DNA of 64,000 bases. Origin: Isoetes taiwanensis (lineage: Eukaryota; Streptophyta; Lycopodiopsida; Isoetales; Isoetaceae). Shown piece after piece: positions 21,226 through 33,484 of the stretch. The stretch covers positions 3,257,194 to 3,321,193 of the forward strand of contig JAJEKV010000108.1 in assembly GCA_021234155.1 (NCBI GenBank), read 5' to 3'. Each line of letters begins with the position of its first letter. Positions within the stretch are counted from its first letter, which is position 1. Position numbers and translations under genes: made by a program. Under the pieces are notes generated by a model, which saw only the letters and a program-made list of their open reading frames with translations, was not told the DNA's origin and ran no database searches.

Positions 21226-21950
21226 TGTATTCATCTGAAAGGCGCATTTTCATGACCATTCTCTGTTCTTCTACCAATGAGCATCCAACCTTATGTAAAT
21301 CCTCAATTGTTTGTTAAAGAATGCAAAGAAGTTGATAAATAAATAATCTTATCTAGTAATTTTTCTAAAATAATCCCATCGGTATGTTTTATGTTGTTTT
21401 TCTGTTTCTGCTGTTAGAAAATTAAAGTACACGGTACAATTCAAAGTATTCAACACGATAAAAAGAGTTGGCCAAAAGGTGCAATGAACTCGCAAATTTT
21501 CGCTTTATAGTTTTTTCAAAAGAGTTTCACCCATGACTTCAGGATCGCCTATAGATTCTTAAATTTGAGTTAATGCACTTATGAGCCTAATGACTTTGAG
21601 ATCCTACAGGGATTGCTGGGAGATTTTTCCAATTTCAACGAGTTGTCCCCAAAATTTTTCGGGCACTCATTGAGAATTAAAAATAAGGACTTTTGAGCTT
21701 ATATGACCGTAAAGATGGCAATAACGACATCCCAAAATTTTTGGCTATGGCCACATGGCTTGAACGTAGCAGAACCCATATGGAAAATCCCCTGCCAAAG
21801 TAGTTCAAAATTGAAGATAAATTATATGGATGAAAAAAATGCCTCATCAAAGGTTAAGAACAACGGTCCAGATTTAAGGTGATATAAACGGCTCGATGGT
21901 GATCCCGGTGCTTTGCTCCTATTGGTCGGCCTACTTTCCCCGCTTTCCTA
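21226..21950. other. Unannotated stretch
   Basis: No gene or repeat was recognised. Confidence 0.4.
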
Positions 21951-21954
21951 CTCC

Positions 21955-22130
21955 ATACTCCATGCTTCCAAATTAGAAAGGGGAGAGCCGCCCGCCCTGC
22001 TTCACGGCTATGGCGCCCCCCTGCTTCATGGCCTTTCTACAGGTGATGCCGCCCTGCTTCACGGCTATGGCGCTGCCCTGCTTCACAGCCTCCCTACGGC
22101 TATGGCCCTGCCCTGCTTCACAACCTCCCT
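21955..22130 (+). repeat. Short degenerate minisatellite (ccctgcttcacggctatgg)
   Basis: About five imperfect units of roughly 25-35 bp carry ccctgcttca(c/t)ggc and ctatggc. An open frame across them (21913-22134, HGYGA repeats) follows from the repeat. Confidence 0.55.
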
Positions 22131-22268
22131 ATAGTTGACAACGAGCATTTCTGAAAGCTATTGCACATATTTGTTCACTCCTTTGCTATGGATTTTAAGA
22201 AGGTATCTGAAAGCATTGATCATAACTTCAATACAGAATCAAAGCCTAAGGGAAGATGTTGGCGCTAG

Positions 22269-22640
22269 GGCAAAAGGGCCATCTCAAATGCCTCTCTTGA
22301 AAGTCAAGCTTCACATAATAAATTAGATGATCTCTGGAGGAGCCGACCATGCAGATGGCTCATTGAAGGGATTGTCTCCTCTCAAACAGAGTATCAGGCT
22401 TTTCGCTTTGGGAAGCAAGCACAAGCAACTTTCTACAGATTCAGGCTTAAAAAGCTTGCATATGCAGAAGGGAATGTCCCGATAAAGGCCAGAGATTCTT
22501 TAAATCTTGGTAAGCATCTTTATTTGCTGATACAGCTCTACAGATTCAGGCCTTAAACAGCTTGCATATGTAGAAGAGGATGTGCAGATGAATGCCATAG
22601 ATTCTTTAAACTTTGGTAAGCATTTTTATTAAGTAAGTTA
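22269..22640 (+). other. Unrecognised exon with a dead tandem copy
   Basis: After a TAG at 22266, an 80-codon open frame runs to a donor at 22510 (CTTG|GTAAGC, phase 1). It encodes a basic stretch including KLDDLWRSRPCRWLIEGIVS and EYQAFRFGKQAQATFYRFRL. About 95 bp from its 3' end, donor included, is repeated at 22535-22630 with a second donor at 22616, but that copy has in-frame stops. A possible next exon follows ttttgtag near 22696. I recognise no family. Confidence 0.3.
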
Positions 22641-24079
22641 ATAGAAATTTAGTTAGCAAATGATAATATTTTCAGTGGCCTGTCTTTGTTTTGTAGGAAC
22701 AAGTGTTAGAATAGTGTTTTGAAAAAGTAGAGATGAAAGGACAGACCCATATTCTGCTTGCTTGGTCCCATGTTCCAATGGGGATGTGCTTACAAGCCTG
22801 GATGTTCGATGCTGATTTGCTTACAAGCCCAAAAGCAGGTAGAGTCATTCATGTTTTTCTTTCTTTTGCATTTTGCTTCGTTTGGAAGCTTGGTTTGTAA
22901 GCACGGTACAGGTATAAACGTGAAGAGTTAGCAGGTAAAAATCATTGATCTTGTTTCATTTTTTAATGATCTAGGCATTTTTCGAACATAATTGTTTTTT
23001 TCTTATGCAGATCCTTAAGTAGGCTGGAAAGTAATGGATCCCATGATGCAGAGGATCCGTTTATATTCTACATTAAGCAAAAATAAATGGTCACGAAAAG
23101 TATCTCTCAAGAACTAACAAAAGTTTAGAATTGAAAATCGAACAAAGATCCCAATCTTTCGGGATCGTAATGTATTTTCTGCTTTATATATTATATAAAA
23201 AACTATGTATTCCATGAATTTATAAGGCTTAAGTGGCATGTTGGTTACTTGTATCTAATAGTTGACAATTAAAAAAATTTGAAACCACTTACACAATAAG
23301 AATCTACTCTAACCTACAGGAACCTCCAACCAGCTTGTAAGTAACTAGCTTGTAATTATATGGTGTTTAATAAACTTCTATTTATATGTTGTTTAGAAAA
23401 CCAAAATTTGGAAGGCATGTTTTTTTTTATTTAAATGTAAGCCACGTGTCAGTATATGATTGGTTAAAATAATAGCATTTTTTATTTTAAAAAATGCCAC
23501 GTGTCGATATTTAACTGGTCAAAATATGCATTAGAAACAACACTTAGATTTTTCGATGTGTTATAATCGTGCTTTTCTATATGTCCTTATTTTAGAAAAA
23601 CAATAGTTAGGAGCATTAAAAGCAATAGCTGGATTTAAGTAACACATGTGGTATTTCATTAAATAACATGTATATTTTTATAAAACCATCTTACTTTGAC
23701 GTTGTAATTTTATATTTCACGTGTAGTAATATCTAAACCTGAAGCAAAACAATTCATGGTTTCGCTAAAAACTACAAGTAGATAAAAAAAACACACACAC
23801 ATAGAAAAGGGAAAAAGAACGGTCTTTTATCACTTTTCCACGAAAGTACTAATATTCAAACCTATATGTGTTTTTGAAGACAAACAACGCTGTGGGTCCT
23901 CCAAAAACAACAAATACAAGAAAAACCACACGCTGACAAAAGTTCGAAAAACAATAGTGAAAAAAAAGGACACGCTGACCAAAAACAAAAGTTGTCGAAA
24001 ACCACGCTGGAATGTTTTTGCAAAACCACTGCCTCTTTGTGCAAATCCGATAAACGGGCCACTGGTTGGAACTAGAAAA
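22641..24079. other. Unannotated AT-rich stretch
   Basis: No gene was identified. A motif gccacgtgtc occurs twice near 23440-23510 in similar AT-rich surroundings. Confidence 0.35.
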
Positions 24080-24190
24080 TCAGATCAGTGCATTATGAGC
24101 TTAAGAAAACAAGACAAAAGTGCAAATAGCCCTACATCAAAGGAATATGTTTACATAAGTAACTAGAAGAAGCATACAACAGTTAGAATT
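24080..24190 (+). repeat. Short dispersed repeat R3, copy 2
   Basis: Matches 2935-3030 in the same orientation. Confidence 0.4.
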
Positions 24191-24800
24191 ATTGGTTAAA
24201 AACTTGCCACACACCATTATAGTGGTGTTGTGATAACATTATAAAAAGGAAATACTCATAATTGAATGCCAAACCTATAGTTGCTATAGAATTTTAGGTT
24301 GTCGCTCATAAGAGAGCGCATGCACGGTCCATAAATGCAAGAAAATGCTGTTCTCCTAGTTCTCAAACTCCACATATTACGAAGCTTTCCTCAGTGTATA
24401 TACAAAAACACAGCCAAACTCCTATAGGAGGCAACAGTTGGGTACTTTTCTGCAATGCATGGAAGCCTGGTGAATGTCACTGTTAAGCAACCTCAACTTA
24501 TCGAGGAAAATCCTCTGAAATATATGAAATCAATCTCACACGACTATCCACTGTTTTTCTGTGCACTGCAAAGCATTCACTAAATAAGATATAGATTCTG
24601 CCACTTTTGCAGCACAACTATATCTTCCAATTTTTGTCAAATAAAGCAGAATCCTAAAAGTGAGCAGATTCTGGGATTCTATACATTGTGTTATATATAG
24701 CTAATTAAATTTGGTATCACATGAAAATGTGAGTGTACATCTGAAATTGGACACTTTCACTTCATTCTATCCACGATAGGGTAGAATAGCCTGGACAAGT
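24191..24800. other. Unannotated stretch
   Basis: No gene or repeat was recognised. Confidence 0.4.
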
Positions 24801-24848
24801 GGTTCAGTCATAACATATCCAAAGCAAAACCAAATCCACATTTCACAA

Positions 24849-25770
24849 GTGTTCACTACTGCTGTTGAGGCTGATCTGATTAGGGGTCTACCTATGGAGA
24901 TTGGCTCTCAAGAAATTATTAATCAGTATGCAGATGATAGCTTTCTATTCTTGACAACAGAAGATGATAATCTCCAAAATGCAAAGCTTCTGCTTGACAC
25001 ATTTTCCTTAGCAATGCAAAATGGACTCTAGATGATGAAGTTCCACCATGTGTTCTTGCCTATCCCTGGAAGGTGTGGCCTCACGGGAAGGCAACCAAGC
25101 CTCTTGGTATCCCTGTGGGTATTCATGTCTCGATTTTTGATGCTTGGGATGTCATAATAGAGGGGTTGCAGAGGCACCTTTTTTGGTGGGATACTGCTAA
25201 AACTCTATGCATGAAGGGTAACAATTGCTAAGAATTTCTTGAGCAACACATATGTCTATATGGCTTTTGCCATTCTTGCTTTCGAATCAAAGTTTCTGGA
25301 GATTGTGGGTATTATCAGAAACTTTATTTGGGGTGGAAATGAAGCAGAGGCTATGGTAAAGATTGCATGGACTAAGTGTATAAAACCTAAGTTTGCTGGA
25401 GGTTTGGGCATGATTGATATCCATTTGCAAAGTAAGGTTACGATCTCAAAATTCATTTGGAGGCTTCTCCTGGATAAGGATGATTCTCCTAGGTTACGAT
25501 TTATTGCACAAAGATTACTCACTTTATTCCTTTTGATAAAGTCACACTTAAATCAGTTCTTTCATGGGGTCTATTCTATGAGTTGCGGCCTTATCATAAT
25601 GCTTCTCCAGTTTTAAAGGGATTGTTAGATTCTGGGCACACAGTCAAAACATTATTTCACACCAGTCCAACTGCTTGTACTCAGTTGAATGCACCTTATT
25701 GGTGGATCCCCTTGGCAGACAATGCACCACTTTGCTTTATAGTGCATTTATTAACTCAACGAGGTTAGAA
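24849..25770 (+). pseudogene. LINE (L1-type) reverse transcriptase fragment
   Basis: The plus strand reads EIINQYADDSFLFL, the catalytic YADD motif of non-LTR reverse transcriptases. After frameshifts it gives LGIPVGIHVS-like and DAWDVII-like segments, then IRNFIWGGNEAEAMVKIAWT and KPKFAGGLGMIDIHLQSK, the conserved region after the RT domain (F.WGG..... W..i..PK..GGLG..d). In another frame a C-terminal stretch continues to about 25770. Several frame breaks and the missing N-terminal RT part make it inactive. It abuts minus-strand LINE endonuclease sequence tail to tail. Confidence 0.75.
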
Positions 25771-25789
25771 ATTGGTAGGAATTTTAACA

Positions 25790-26522
25790 ATTGCAGCATG
25801 TTATGACTCAAGCCAGCTGCTGTCATGGGAGGCATTTCAGTTAAAGTTTTTGTTGTGGCGATGAAATAGAGCGACAAAAATGTTACTAGCAAAGTAGCTG
25901 CACAAGTATTAAAGTATCCTCTATTGGGTCTTGCATAAGCTCTGCCAGCTCCTGTCCAACCATTACACCACGTGAAAGACTGATCACCATCAATCCCTAA
26001 GCTGGCAATCGTGTAAAAGGCATAATCATTATTCCCGCTCGAACCCTTGCACCACTTCACAACCTCGGCCACTTCTATCTCTTTCCAACTCGACCATATT
26101 GAAGTCTCCAACCAGTAACCATGCAACATTCTGCCCAAGATGAAGAATTTTACTCCTATAGTTGCCCACAAAGCACCATGCTGGCGAGGTCTATTATAAG
26201 CATAGACATTTATCAAACCCCATTCTTGGCCCTTATCTTTCCACTTGATTATTATCCAAACCTATCTGTTTGAATAAAAGTGACATCGACAGAGGACTTC
26301 CAAGCCGTAAGCAAACCAGCCTTAGATGCATCCACAGTGGACACCTAGACATTATAGTCACGTTCAAACATATTAGCTACTTTATGTACATCACCTCGAC
26401 GGCATTTATGCTCTTGAAGGCAACAAAAGGTAGTAGAAAACTTAGACAGGTAAAGAGATAACCTGCTCCTATTACTTGGGGAAGAAGCCACTCTCCTCAC
26501 ATTCCAAGACAAAAGGTTCATG
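25790..26522 (-). pseudogene. LINE endonuclease (EEP-type) fragment
   Basis: On the minus strand the frame begins MNLLSWNVRR and reaches CCLQEHKCRR, the usual start of an AP-type endonuclease ('WN.RGl ... lQEt'). Later come GLINVYAYNRPRQHGALWAT and SFTWCNGWTGAGRAYARPNR, matching 'NVYa' and 'fTW.N....rR.DR' of plant L1 elements. An internal stop or frame break precedes the second part. It lies 3' of the ORF1-like fragment on the same strand, in the expected order. Confidence 0.7.
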
Positions 26523-26589
26523 TGCCTTAACTATTATGTTCCACCTCCATACCAATAGAGTCAGCATCAACCATGTCCATCTCGCATGA

Positions 26590-26800
26590 TTTTGAAGGGA
26601 GGTCAGCCCATCTCGTCCTGGAAATTGGCAAGGGGAGAGCCTCCTCTCTATTCCACCCTTCCATTGTTTTGTTTAGCATTTGGTGAGGGAGAGCCTCCTA
26701 CCTATCCCCTCCCCTCTCCCCTTCCAAAACATTATTTTGCTGGGTACCTAGCAAGGGAGAGCTTCCTGTCTTCTCCACCCTTCCATGCAAAGTTTCAGAC
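26590..26800 (+). repeat. Three imperfect units with gggagagcctcct
   Basis: Three blocks of roughly 70-85 bp share ggcaaggggagagcctcctc, then a pyrimidine-rich stretch with ccacccttcca. They lie between the ORF1 and endonuclease fragments of the minus-strand LINE, so they may be its inter-ORF region. Confidence 0.45.
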
Positions 26801-26832
26801 TCATTCATGACATTGGAGGCATGTTGACTAGC

Positions 26833-27551
26833 CTATTTGCATGCAACTCTTTTCCAATTCACATTTTGCCATCCCTCTTGGGCGTTTTCATGATGCAACA
26901 CTTTCTTGCCGCTCTTGCATCTCCTGGATCTTCTGTAATTTGACCCTAACATCCTCATCAAAAGTGGGAGTATGCACAATCTTCTGTGGGATAGAGGTTT
27001 TAGCAGCGATAGCAACAACAGAGGTATCAGAGCATTGGCAGAAGGGACAACAAAAGGTAAAAGGGACACAACAAAGGTAGGAGGCACATAGGAAGAAGGG
27101 ACCGTTGCATGGCGATCTCTCTTGCCACGAAAATTTGCAAATAGAGCAAGTTGAGGAAACAAGTCAACAAGCTGAGGACCATTGAGCAATTGCAAGGCAT
27201 ACTTCAAAAAGATAGGGCCACTTTTCACAACCGTACAATCAGGAAGACCATGACCAGAAGGAAGAGAGACATAAATTTTAGCTCCATCAACAATAGAATG
27301 AGCCAAATGAGTACCCAGACCATAGCAATATTGATAAGAAACTCCAGCACCAAGAGATCAGGAGGAAGATTAGGAATAGAAACCCAACATGGCATCTTAA
27401 GAGCATGAGCCGTACTAGGAGAAAATCCAGGCGAGAAGGGCTGATACAAAATTTGATCACTCCATATTGGATCCACACTACGTGCCACTAGTTGCTCAAT
27501 AGCAGCAGCATTATAAAAAACAATCAAGAAGAACTTTCTATCCAACCCCAC
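26833..27551 (-). pseudogene. LINE ORF1 (DUF4283-like) fragment
   Basis: On the minus strand, frame one gives QPFSPGFSPS and then MPCWVSIPNLPPDLLVLEFL, similar to the 'v.VWv.lpgLP...w....l..ia' region of plant LINE ORF1 and related DUF4283 proteins. A frameshift leads to VDGAKIYVSLPSGHGLPD, similar to the following 'ArvcVE.dl...LP' block. The tail is low-complexity and no zinc knuckle is visible. It is the 5' neighbour of the endonuclease fragment and is inactive. Confidence 0.55.
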
Positions 27552-27559
27552 AAACGAGG

Positions 27560-27735
27560 AACTTTATGTGCGGTGTAGATCAAGGAATAAAGGGTGCATA
27601 TGCCTATCCAACAGCTCTCGCTGCCCTACGTCACCCCCCGTGTGAATATGCACCCAAACCAAAGGGGGTTTTCAGGGGGAATTTAATTATAATTGTGAAG
27701 GTTATGGTTTGTATTATTCATATTTCTAAAAGAAA
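27560..27735 (+). repeat. Single-arm relative of the 13.0-13.5 kb inverted repeat
   Basis: From tagatcaaggaataaagg through ccaacagctctcgctgccct and accaaagggggttttcaggg it matches 13275-13400, then diverges. Only one arm is present here. Confidence 0.65.
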
Positions 27736-30129
27736 AAGATCGACATATAATAAGAACATAAATTTTGTGCTATAATCACATTCTTAAGGTTTTCTATTGC
27801 ATAAAAAAGGAAAGGATAGTGGTTGGACCATATCCTAAGGCAGATAAAACTCGGATATACACATATTGCCACAAATGAACATCATATGCCATAATTCCAC
27901 ATTCCGCGCTATAAATAATGTTCTTATGTAGTCATGTGGCAAGATATTTGCAATGAAAAATAAATTCTATAATCCACATTCTATGCTACAAAAAATGTTG
28001 GTATGGACTTGGAGTTCTTTTTATGAAGTCATGCACAACACCGAAATGCCGAGGAAGGAATATCTAACATTCTTTATAAAGAACATAACATCTGGATAAA
28101 GGACATGACATCACTTTCACCACTTTGGTTATTGCTAGGCTAGATTTCTATTTTTAAGAATAGGATTCATGTGGAGTTCCTCTCTTCTATACCGGTCCCA
28201 ACTAACAAACTAGCATATGAGATCTTAAAACTCCAACTATGAAACTAGCACACAAGATTTTAAAAATGAGAAAGTTGAAGCACATGTATATATAACCAGC
28301 AAAAGGTATTCCTTATTTTACAACCTTGTGGTGAATTGGATTTCTAACAAGGAGCGTGTAAACTTTCTTTCTTCCTCCTTGTAAACTTTCTTTCTTCCTC
28401 CTCGGCTTTCTTTTTTGCTTCCTGCATCATGAGATTGATTGAGAAATTAAAAGTATTCTTTCATTTTTTCTAGAAACAAAAAGCTTTTAATATGGCATTG
28501 CACATGAGGAATGGGAGAAACAAGCTTGCAAGTATGACAAGAACACTAATAAAACTCAAGGCATACTGAGAAACCTGGTAATAAGGGCGTATGCATGGTG
28601 AAAATAAAAAACTCAATGCAAACAAATGCTTACTTCACGATCGCAATATCTAGCATAACCCATGAATTCTGTAGACTTCTAGAATGCCGCAGCATTAAGA
28701 ATATCCCCGTAAACCGAAGTTGTAAATCGTCCGGCCCCATAGAAGCAAAGGAAAAATGAGAGTTTTTCTACTTATGTAAAAGCCTTCTCATTTGACGCTA
28801 GTACATAAATCCCTGGCCTCTTGCATCACAGTTTACCTTTTGCTCGTTCAAGCCCCATCATGAGGTCGAAAGTGCCATAAGGCCTCGGAGCAGGGCCCTC
28901 AGAGGGTTTAAAAGCAATAGAAATTAATTACCAAGAAGCCAAATCAAACTGATGGGAGCCGATGCCCCCGTGATTTGCCCAAAAGAGGCCAACATTTTGA
29001 GGTAGAAGAAGCGTAAGAGCTCCTAAGCCGCGGTAATAATTCATCCAATTTTTTAATATCGCACATGCCGCATTGCACAAGTGTTCCCGCGTGCGTGAAT
29101 CAAATTAAGGTCGTTTTGAGAAGCTAGGACTTACGAGGGTTGTTCAATACGCCGGCGGGAAGCCATATCTACTTAGTAGGATTTTCTCCGTAGATTCATT
29201 CAATACTAATCTTTGGCCAAGTCGAGATTTACCCCTTGCAATATCACCGCCATGCTCTCATACCGCACCTACCAATCAATAATAATGCCCACACAAAATA
29301 ACCGAAAAAAAAAGCGATCCGCATTAGGAAAATGAGAAAACCCCACATGCCCATATGTGGGATAGCTCGGGTTCAAGTTCATATGGAGCTCGATATAAAT
29401 TTCTCACCAATTAACACAAAATGCATTGCGGAAAGGAGGCTTTAAACAGCCAAGTAGAATGTCGATCCGCCTACCCGATGCAAATGGAGCAACCGAGGTG
29501 ACAAATGCCGAGGCCACGAAGAGAGTGCAACAAGGGCAACGATGATCCTGAGCTTGAACAGCCGCTATAGGAGATCTAAATGTGGTCAGAATCACCGAGA
29601 GCAAAGAACTGAAGAGCTGGAGCCGAAGACCCAACAAGAGAAGCCTCTTTGATTCCCGCTTTACCCCTACCGACCAAGCAAGCAACCAAAAAAGAAAAGG
29701 GGCCCATACGGATTTATCACCGTAACCCGCACCACAAACCGTTGACTTTGTTTCCCCTTGTAAATGCATGGGGGACTGTTGTTCCCCGTGTTGGCCAGAG
29801 TGCAAAGATCGGCAAGCTGGAAGAGCAAAAGAATGGAAACCCTAGAATACATGAGCTCGTCATCTGCATGTTGGCTTTTGATTTTAAAAAACAATTACAT
29901 GGGCTATGGAAATAGGGTGTTTATTGTGAGCCCTTGATTAAGGACTCACGACTCCATCTTGGCCATTAACATAACATGATGGCACAAACATGGGTCTAAA
30001 CCATTACAAATATATAATGTTGTGTAATGGACCGCACCCTAAATTGGACGGTCGAGGATTTGATTGACCAATGGTGGAGATGATGTGTGCGTGTCTTCAA
30101 CTAAAATTTCATCTTGACTATGGCTTCAA
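27736..30129. other. No recognised gene
   Basis: AT-rich sequence becomes more balanced after 28.7 kb. A 133-codon minus-strand frame (29404-29805) has no recognisable domain or splice context and was not called. Confidence 0.35.
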
Positions 30130-31960
30130 TATGAAAGGGAAAAGGAAAAAGGAAAAGGAAAAGGAAAAGGAAAAGGAAAAGGGAAAAGGGAAAAGGGAAA
30201 AGGGGAAGGGGAAGGGAAGGGAAAAGGAAAACGATGAAAGAGAAAAGGAAAAGGAAAACGAAAGGGAAGGGAAAAGGAAAAAGCGATGAAAGGGAAAAGG
30301 AAAAAACTATGAAAGGGAAAAGGGAAAAGGAAAAGGGTAAGGGAAAAGGAAAAAAGATGAAAGGGAAAACGGAAAACGAAAAAGGGAAAAATGGAAAACT
30401 AAAAAGGAAAAGGGAAAATGAAAAGGAAAAGGGGACGGAAAAGGAAAACGATGAAAGGAAAAGGAAAAAGGAAACGAAAAGGGGAAGGGAAAAGGAAAAT
30501 GATGAAAGAGAAAAGGAAAAAGGAAAAGGAAAAGGAAAAGGGAAAGGAAAAGGAAAAACGATGAAAGGAAAAAGGAAAAGGAAAAGGGAAAAGGGAAAGG
30601 GAAAAGGGAAAACGATGAAAGGGAAAACGGAAAACGGAAAAGGGAAAAGGGAAGGGAAAAGGAAAAAACGATGAAAAGGAAAAGGAAGAGGGGAAGGAAA
30701 AGGAAAAAACGATGAAAGGGAAAAGGGAAAAGGGAAAAGGAAGAGGAGAAGGGAAAAGGAAAAACGATGAAAGGGAAAAGGGAAAAGGAAAAGGGAAAAA
30801 ATGAAAAGGAATAAAGGAAAGGTAATAGTAAAAAGGAAAGAGAAGGAGAAAAGGAAAAATGGAAAGATAAAAGAAAAATAGAAAAAGGAATAGAATAGGC
30901 GAGGGAAAAGGGAACGGAAAAGAGCACCATGAAGGGTAAGAAGTAAAGGTGAGAAAAGGAGAAAAAGGTAAGGGAAAATAAGAAAAGGTTGCAAAGTCTA
31001 AGGGAAAAGAAAAGTAAAAAGGAAAAGAGAGGGGGAAAAGGGAAAAAGAGAACTTGGGAAAAGGGAACGAAAAAGAGAAAAATGAAAGGGTGAAAAAAAA
31101 GGGAAAAGAGAAAGGGTGAAGAAAGAGAAAAGGAAAGCAAAAAGAGCATCGAGAAAAGGAAGAGGGAAAGGATGGAAAATGAGGAAAAGGTGGGGGGAAT
31201 TAGAATAGACAAAGGTAGGGAGCAAGGAATAGGAAAAGAGGAAGGAGAAAAGGGCACGAGAAAAAAGGGAAGAGGGAAAGGGTGAGGAAATAGAAGAAAA
31301 GAAAGGGAAAAAGAGTATGGGAAAGGGAAAAAGAAAAAGAAACAAGAAAGGAGAAAGTGGAAAGGGGAAAAGGGGGAAGAAGATGGGGAAAGAAGGAAAA
31401 AGGGTACATAAAAAAGGTTGAGAAAAGGGAATGGAAAGAGGCATATGAAAAGCGAAAGGGAACGGGAAAGGGAAAATGTAAAGGAAGGGGAAAGAGAAAG
31501 GAAAGGAAAAGGAACATCGCAAAGCAAAAGGGTGGGGAAAGTATGAAAAGGAATGGAAAGTTGAAAGGAAAAGGGAAGCTGAAAAAGGAGAAGGGAAAGC
31601 AAAAAGAGCATGAGGAAAAGGAGAGAGAAATGGGAAAAGAGATGGGGAAAAGGGCACGTGATCAAGAGGAAGAGGGTGGGGAAAGGAAGAAAGGGCACAT
31701 GAAAAGGTAATCAAAAGAGCACGAAAAAAATGCATTAGAAACGGGAAAGAGAAAAGGAAAAGGAAAAGGAAGAGGAAGGGGAAAAGGAAAGGGAAAGAGA
31801 ATAGTGGAAAAAAATGGAAGAGCGGGAAAGATAAAAAGGAAGGGAAAAAAGTCGATAAGAAAAAAGAGAAAGAAAAAAAAAAGGGGAAAGGGAAGGCAAA
31901 GGAGGAGAACGGGTTAGAAAAAAAAAAAAGGAGAATAAAAAAAGAAAGAAATTAAAGGTT
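30130..31960 (+). repeat. 1.8-kb homopurine (GGAAAA-type) tract
   Basis: The plus strand is almost wholly purine, built on AAAAGG/AAAGGG words. In the first 0.7 kb GATGAAAG recurs every 40-70 bp (for example near 30233, 30450, 30557, 30615, 30710), a weak higher-order period. Long Phe/Pro/Ser frames on the minus strand and Lys/Glu/Gly frames on the plus strand are composition artefacts. Such tracts can form triplex (H-) DNA and are prone to misassembly. Confidence 0.9.
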
Positions 31961-31969
31961 CCTACAATA

Positions 31970-32235
31970 CAAATGCCAGGACACCAACATTACCAGTTCC
32001 AACAAAACTTATTATTTCTAGGTCTCCAACATTGCCAGTTCCAACCTGTGCCCAGCAACGCTGGGCACCTTAACTAGTTACAAATATGAAATTAGGAAGT
32101 GAAAATACAGTGCGCACTCTAGATGTACGCATTAGTACACCTTGCAAAATACGGCCACCAAATCATATAAAAACCATAGGGAAAAATGTACAAAAATACA
32201 AAAACAACCCCCCGTTATTATGCTACATATTCTCT
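31970..32235 (-). repeat. Dispersed repeat R4, copy 2, with flanking short repeats
   Basis: Sequence at 32080-32225 is the reverse complement of 10805-10950. At its left are gcccagcaacgctgggc, a short hairpin near 32048-32064, and two copies of ccaacatt(a/g)ccagttccaac. The hairpin may mark an element end. Confidence 0.45.
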
Positions 32236-33480
32236 GAAGATGGCCAGTCAACCAAAACCAAGGTTCCTAATATCAAGAAATGCTCCAGTATATTGACTAA
32301 CCACACTAAACGACATCAAATTACCAATATATTTCTTGTGCAAATCATGATCAATCTCAACCACATTGTACCCAGACGCTTGAAGAGTATTCTTACACAT
32401 TTTAGGCTGATAAAAAACTTCAACATGACAACCGAGTCTCCTTTGCCCTTAACTCACACATATCAATAGCAGTAGCAACACGAACCTGTTGCACTAATAT
32501 GCCACTAACTAGCATAGACCATATCTATCTAGCCAACAACCATCTACCTATTACAACCTAAGCATCTAGACCAGTTAACTGTTCTAAGGCCTAGAAATCC
32601 AATCAATAACACCCAACAACATATAATCTTGTCCAAAGCATACCACATATTCTATTATAGCATCTGGACAACACTCTGGCCTAAAAGTCCAAATGCTTTG
32701 TACAACATCATAAAACAACCATGATCGTATAAAAAGTCTACTACCACCTAATTTATGCAGCATCCCTTGCACCTAATAACTATCCATGCCAAAGCACCGT
32801 ACCAGCAACACAAGAAGGTGCATGCACAGCATAACCCTATCTAGATTTCATAAACCATCAAATACCCTGCTACAAGCTATCACATCTAGCATCTATTCAG
32901 ACATCCTATTCATGCCATGCTTGTACTTAATGTAGCTTATACAACCCTAATACTTCAAAAACAGTTCGTTTTCTTACAATCAACGCATGCATGGAGCATA
33001 CAACAACCTGGAGCTGAAGCTCTAGCTTCAAACTTATACCTTCAGAAACTATGCAAGCAATCAACATTCACACCATCTAAGAGCACTACCTTGCACTTAC
33101 CCTTCTAAGACTGATCGTCTATTATCTAATAGGAATATCTTACAGTGCTACAACGAAGCATTTCAAATATATTGCATGTGAACTTCATGAACAGGGATAG
33201 CTAAACTAAAAGGAGCTTACTTGGATTAGAAATACGTATTTCGAAATTCTTCATTTTCAAAGGCGTAATTTCATGAGCACCTGCAACTAGCATGTACATG
33301 AGCATTTCCACGAACAATAATAAACAAAAATAATATGAATTTAAACTAGTAGTTCATCATCTGGATGGCTAGATTCACAAGGTCTTTGATGAAAGGAAAC
33401 TAGTTCAGGAGTCTTTGCACATTGCCCAACATGTACATCATGATTTTTTGAAGTAAAGAACATGAATCAATTTTGAAACT
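32236..33480. other. No recognised gene
   Basis: AT-rich. A 127-codon plus-strand frame at 32086-32469 overlaps R4 and has no recognisable domain. Confidence 0.35.
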
Positions 33481-33484
33481 TTAT

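Noticed and set aside
24849-27551. Twin-primed LINE insertion
   Set aside because: Twin priming places the inverted 5' part head to head with the 3' part. Here the parts meet tail to tail.
29404-29805. 133-codon minus-strand frame
   Set aside because: No recognised domain, no splice sites judged credible, no second copy for comparison, and an overlapping frame on the other strand.
30101-31735. 463-, 297- and 245-codon minus-strand frames rich in Phe/Pro/Ser, and plus-strand Lys/Glu frames
   Set aside because: They are the direct product of the GGAAAA purine tract, open on both strands by composition.
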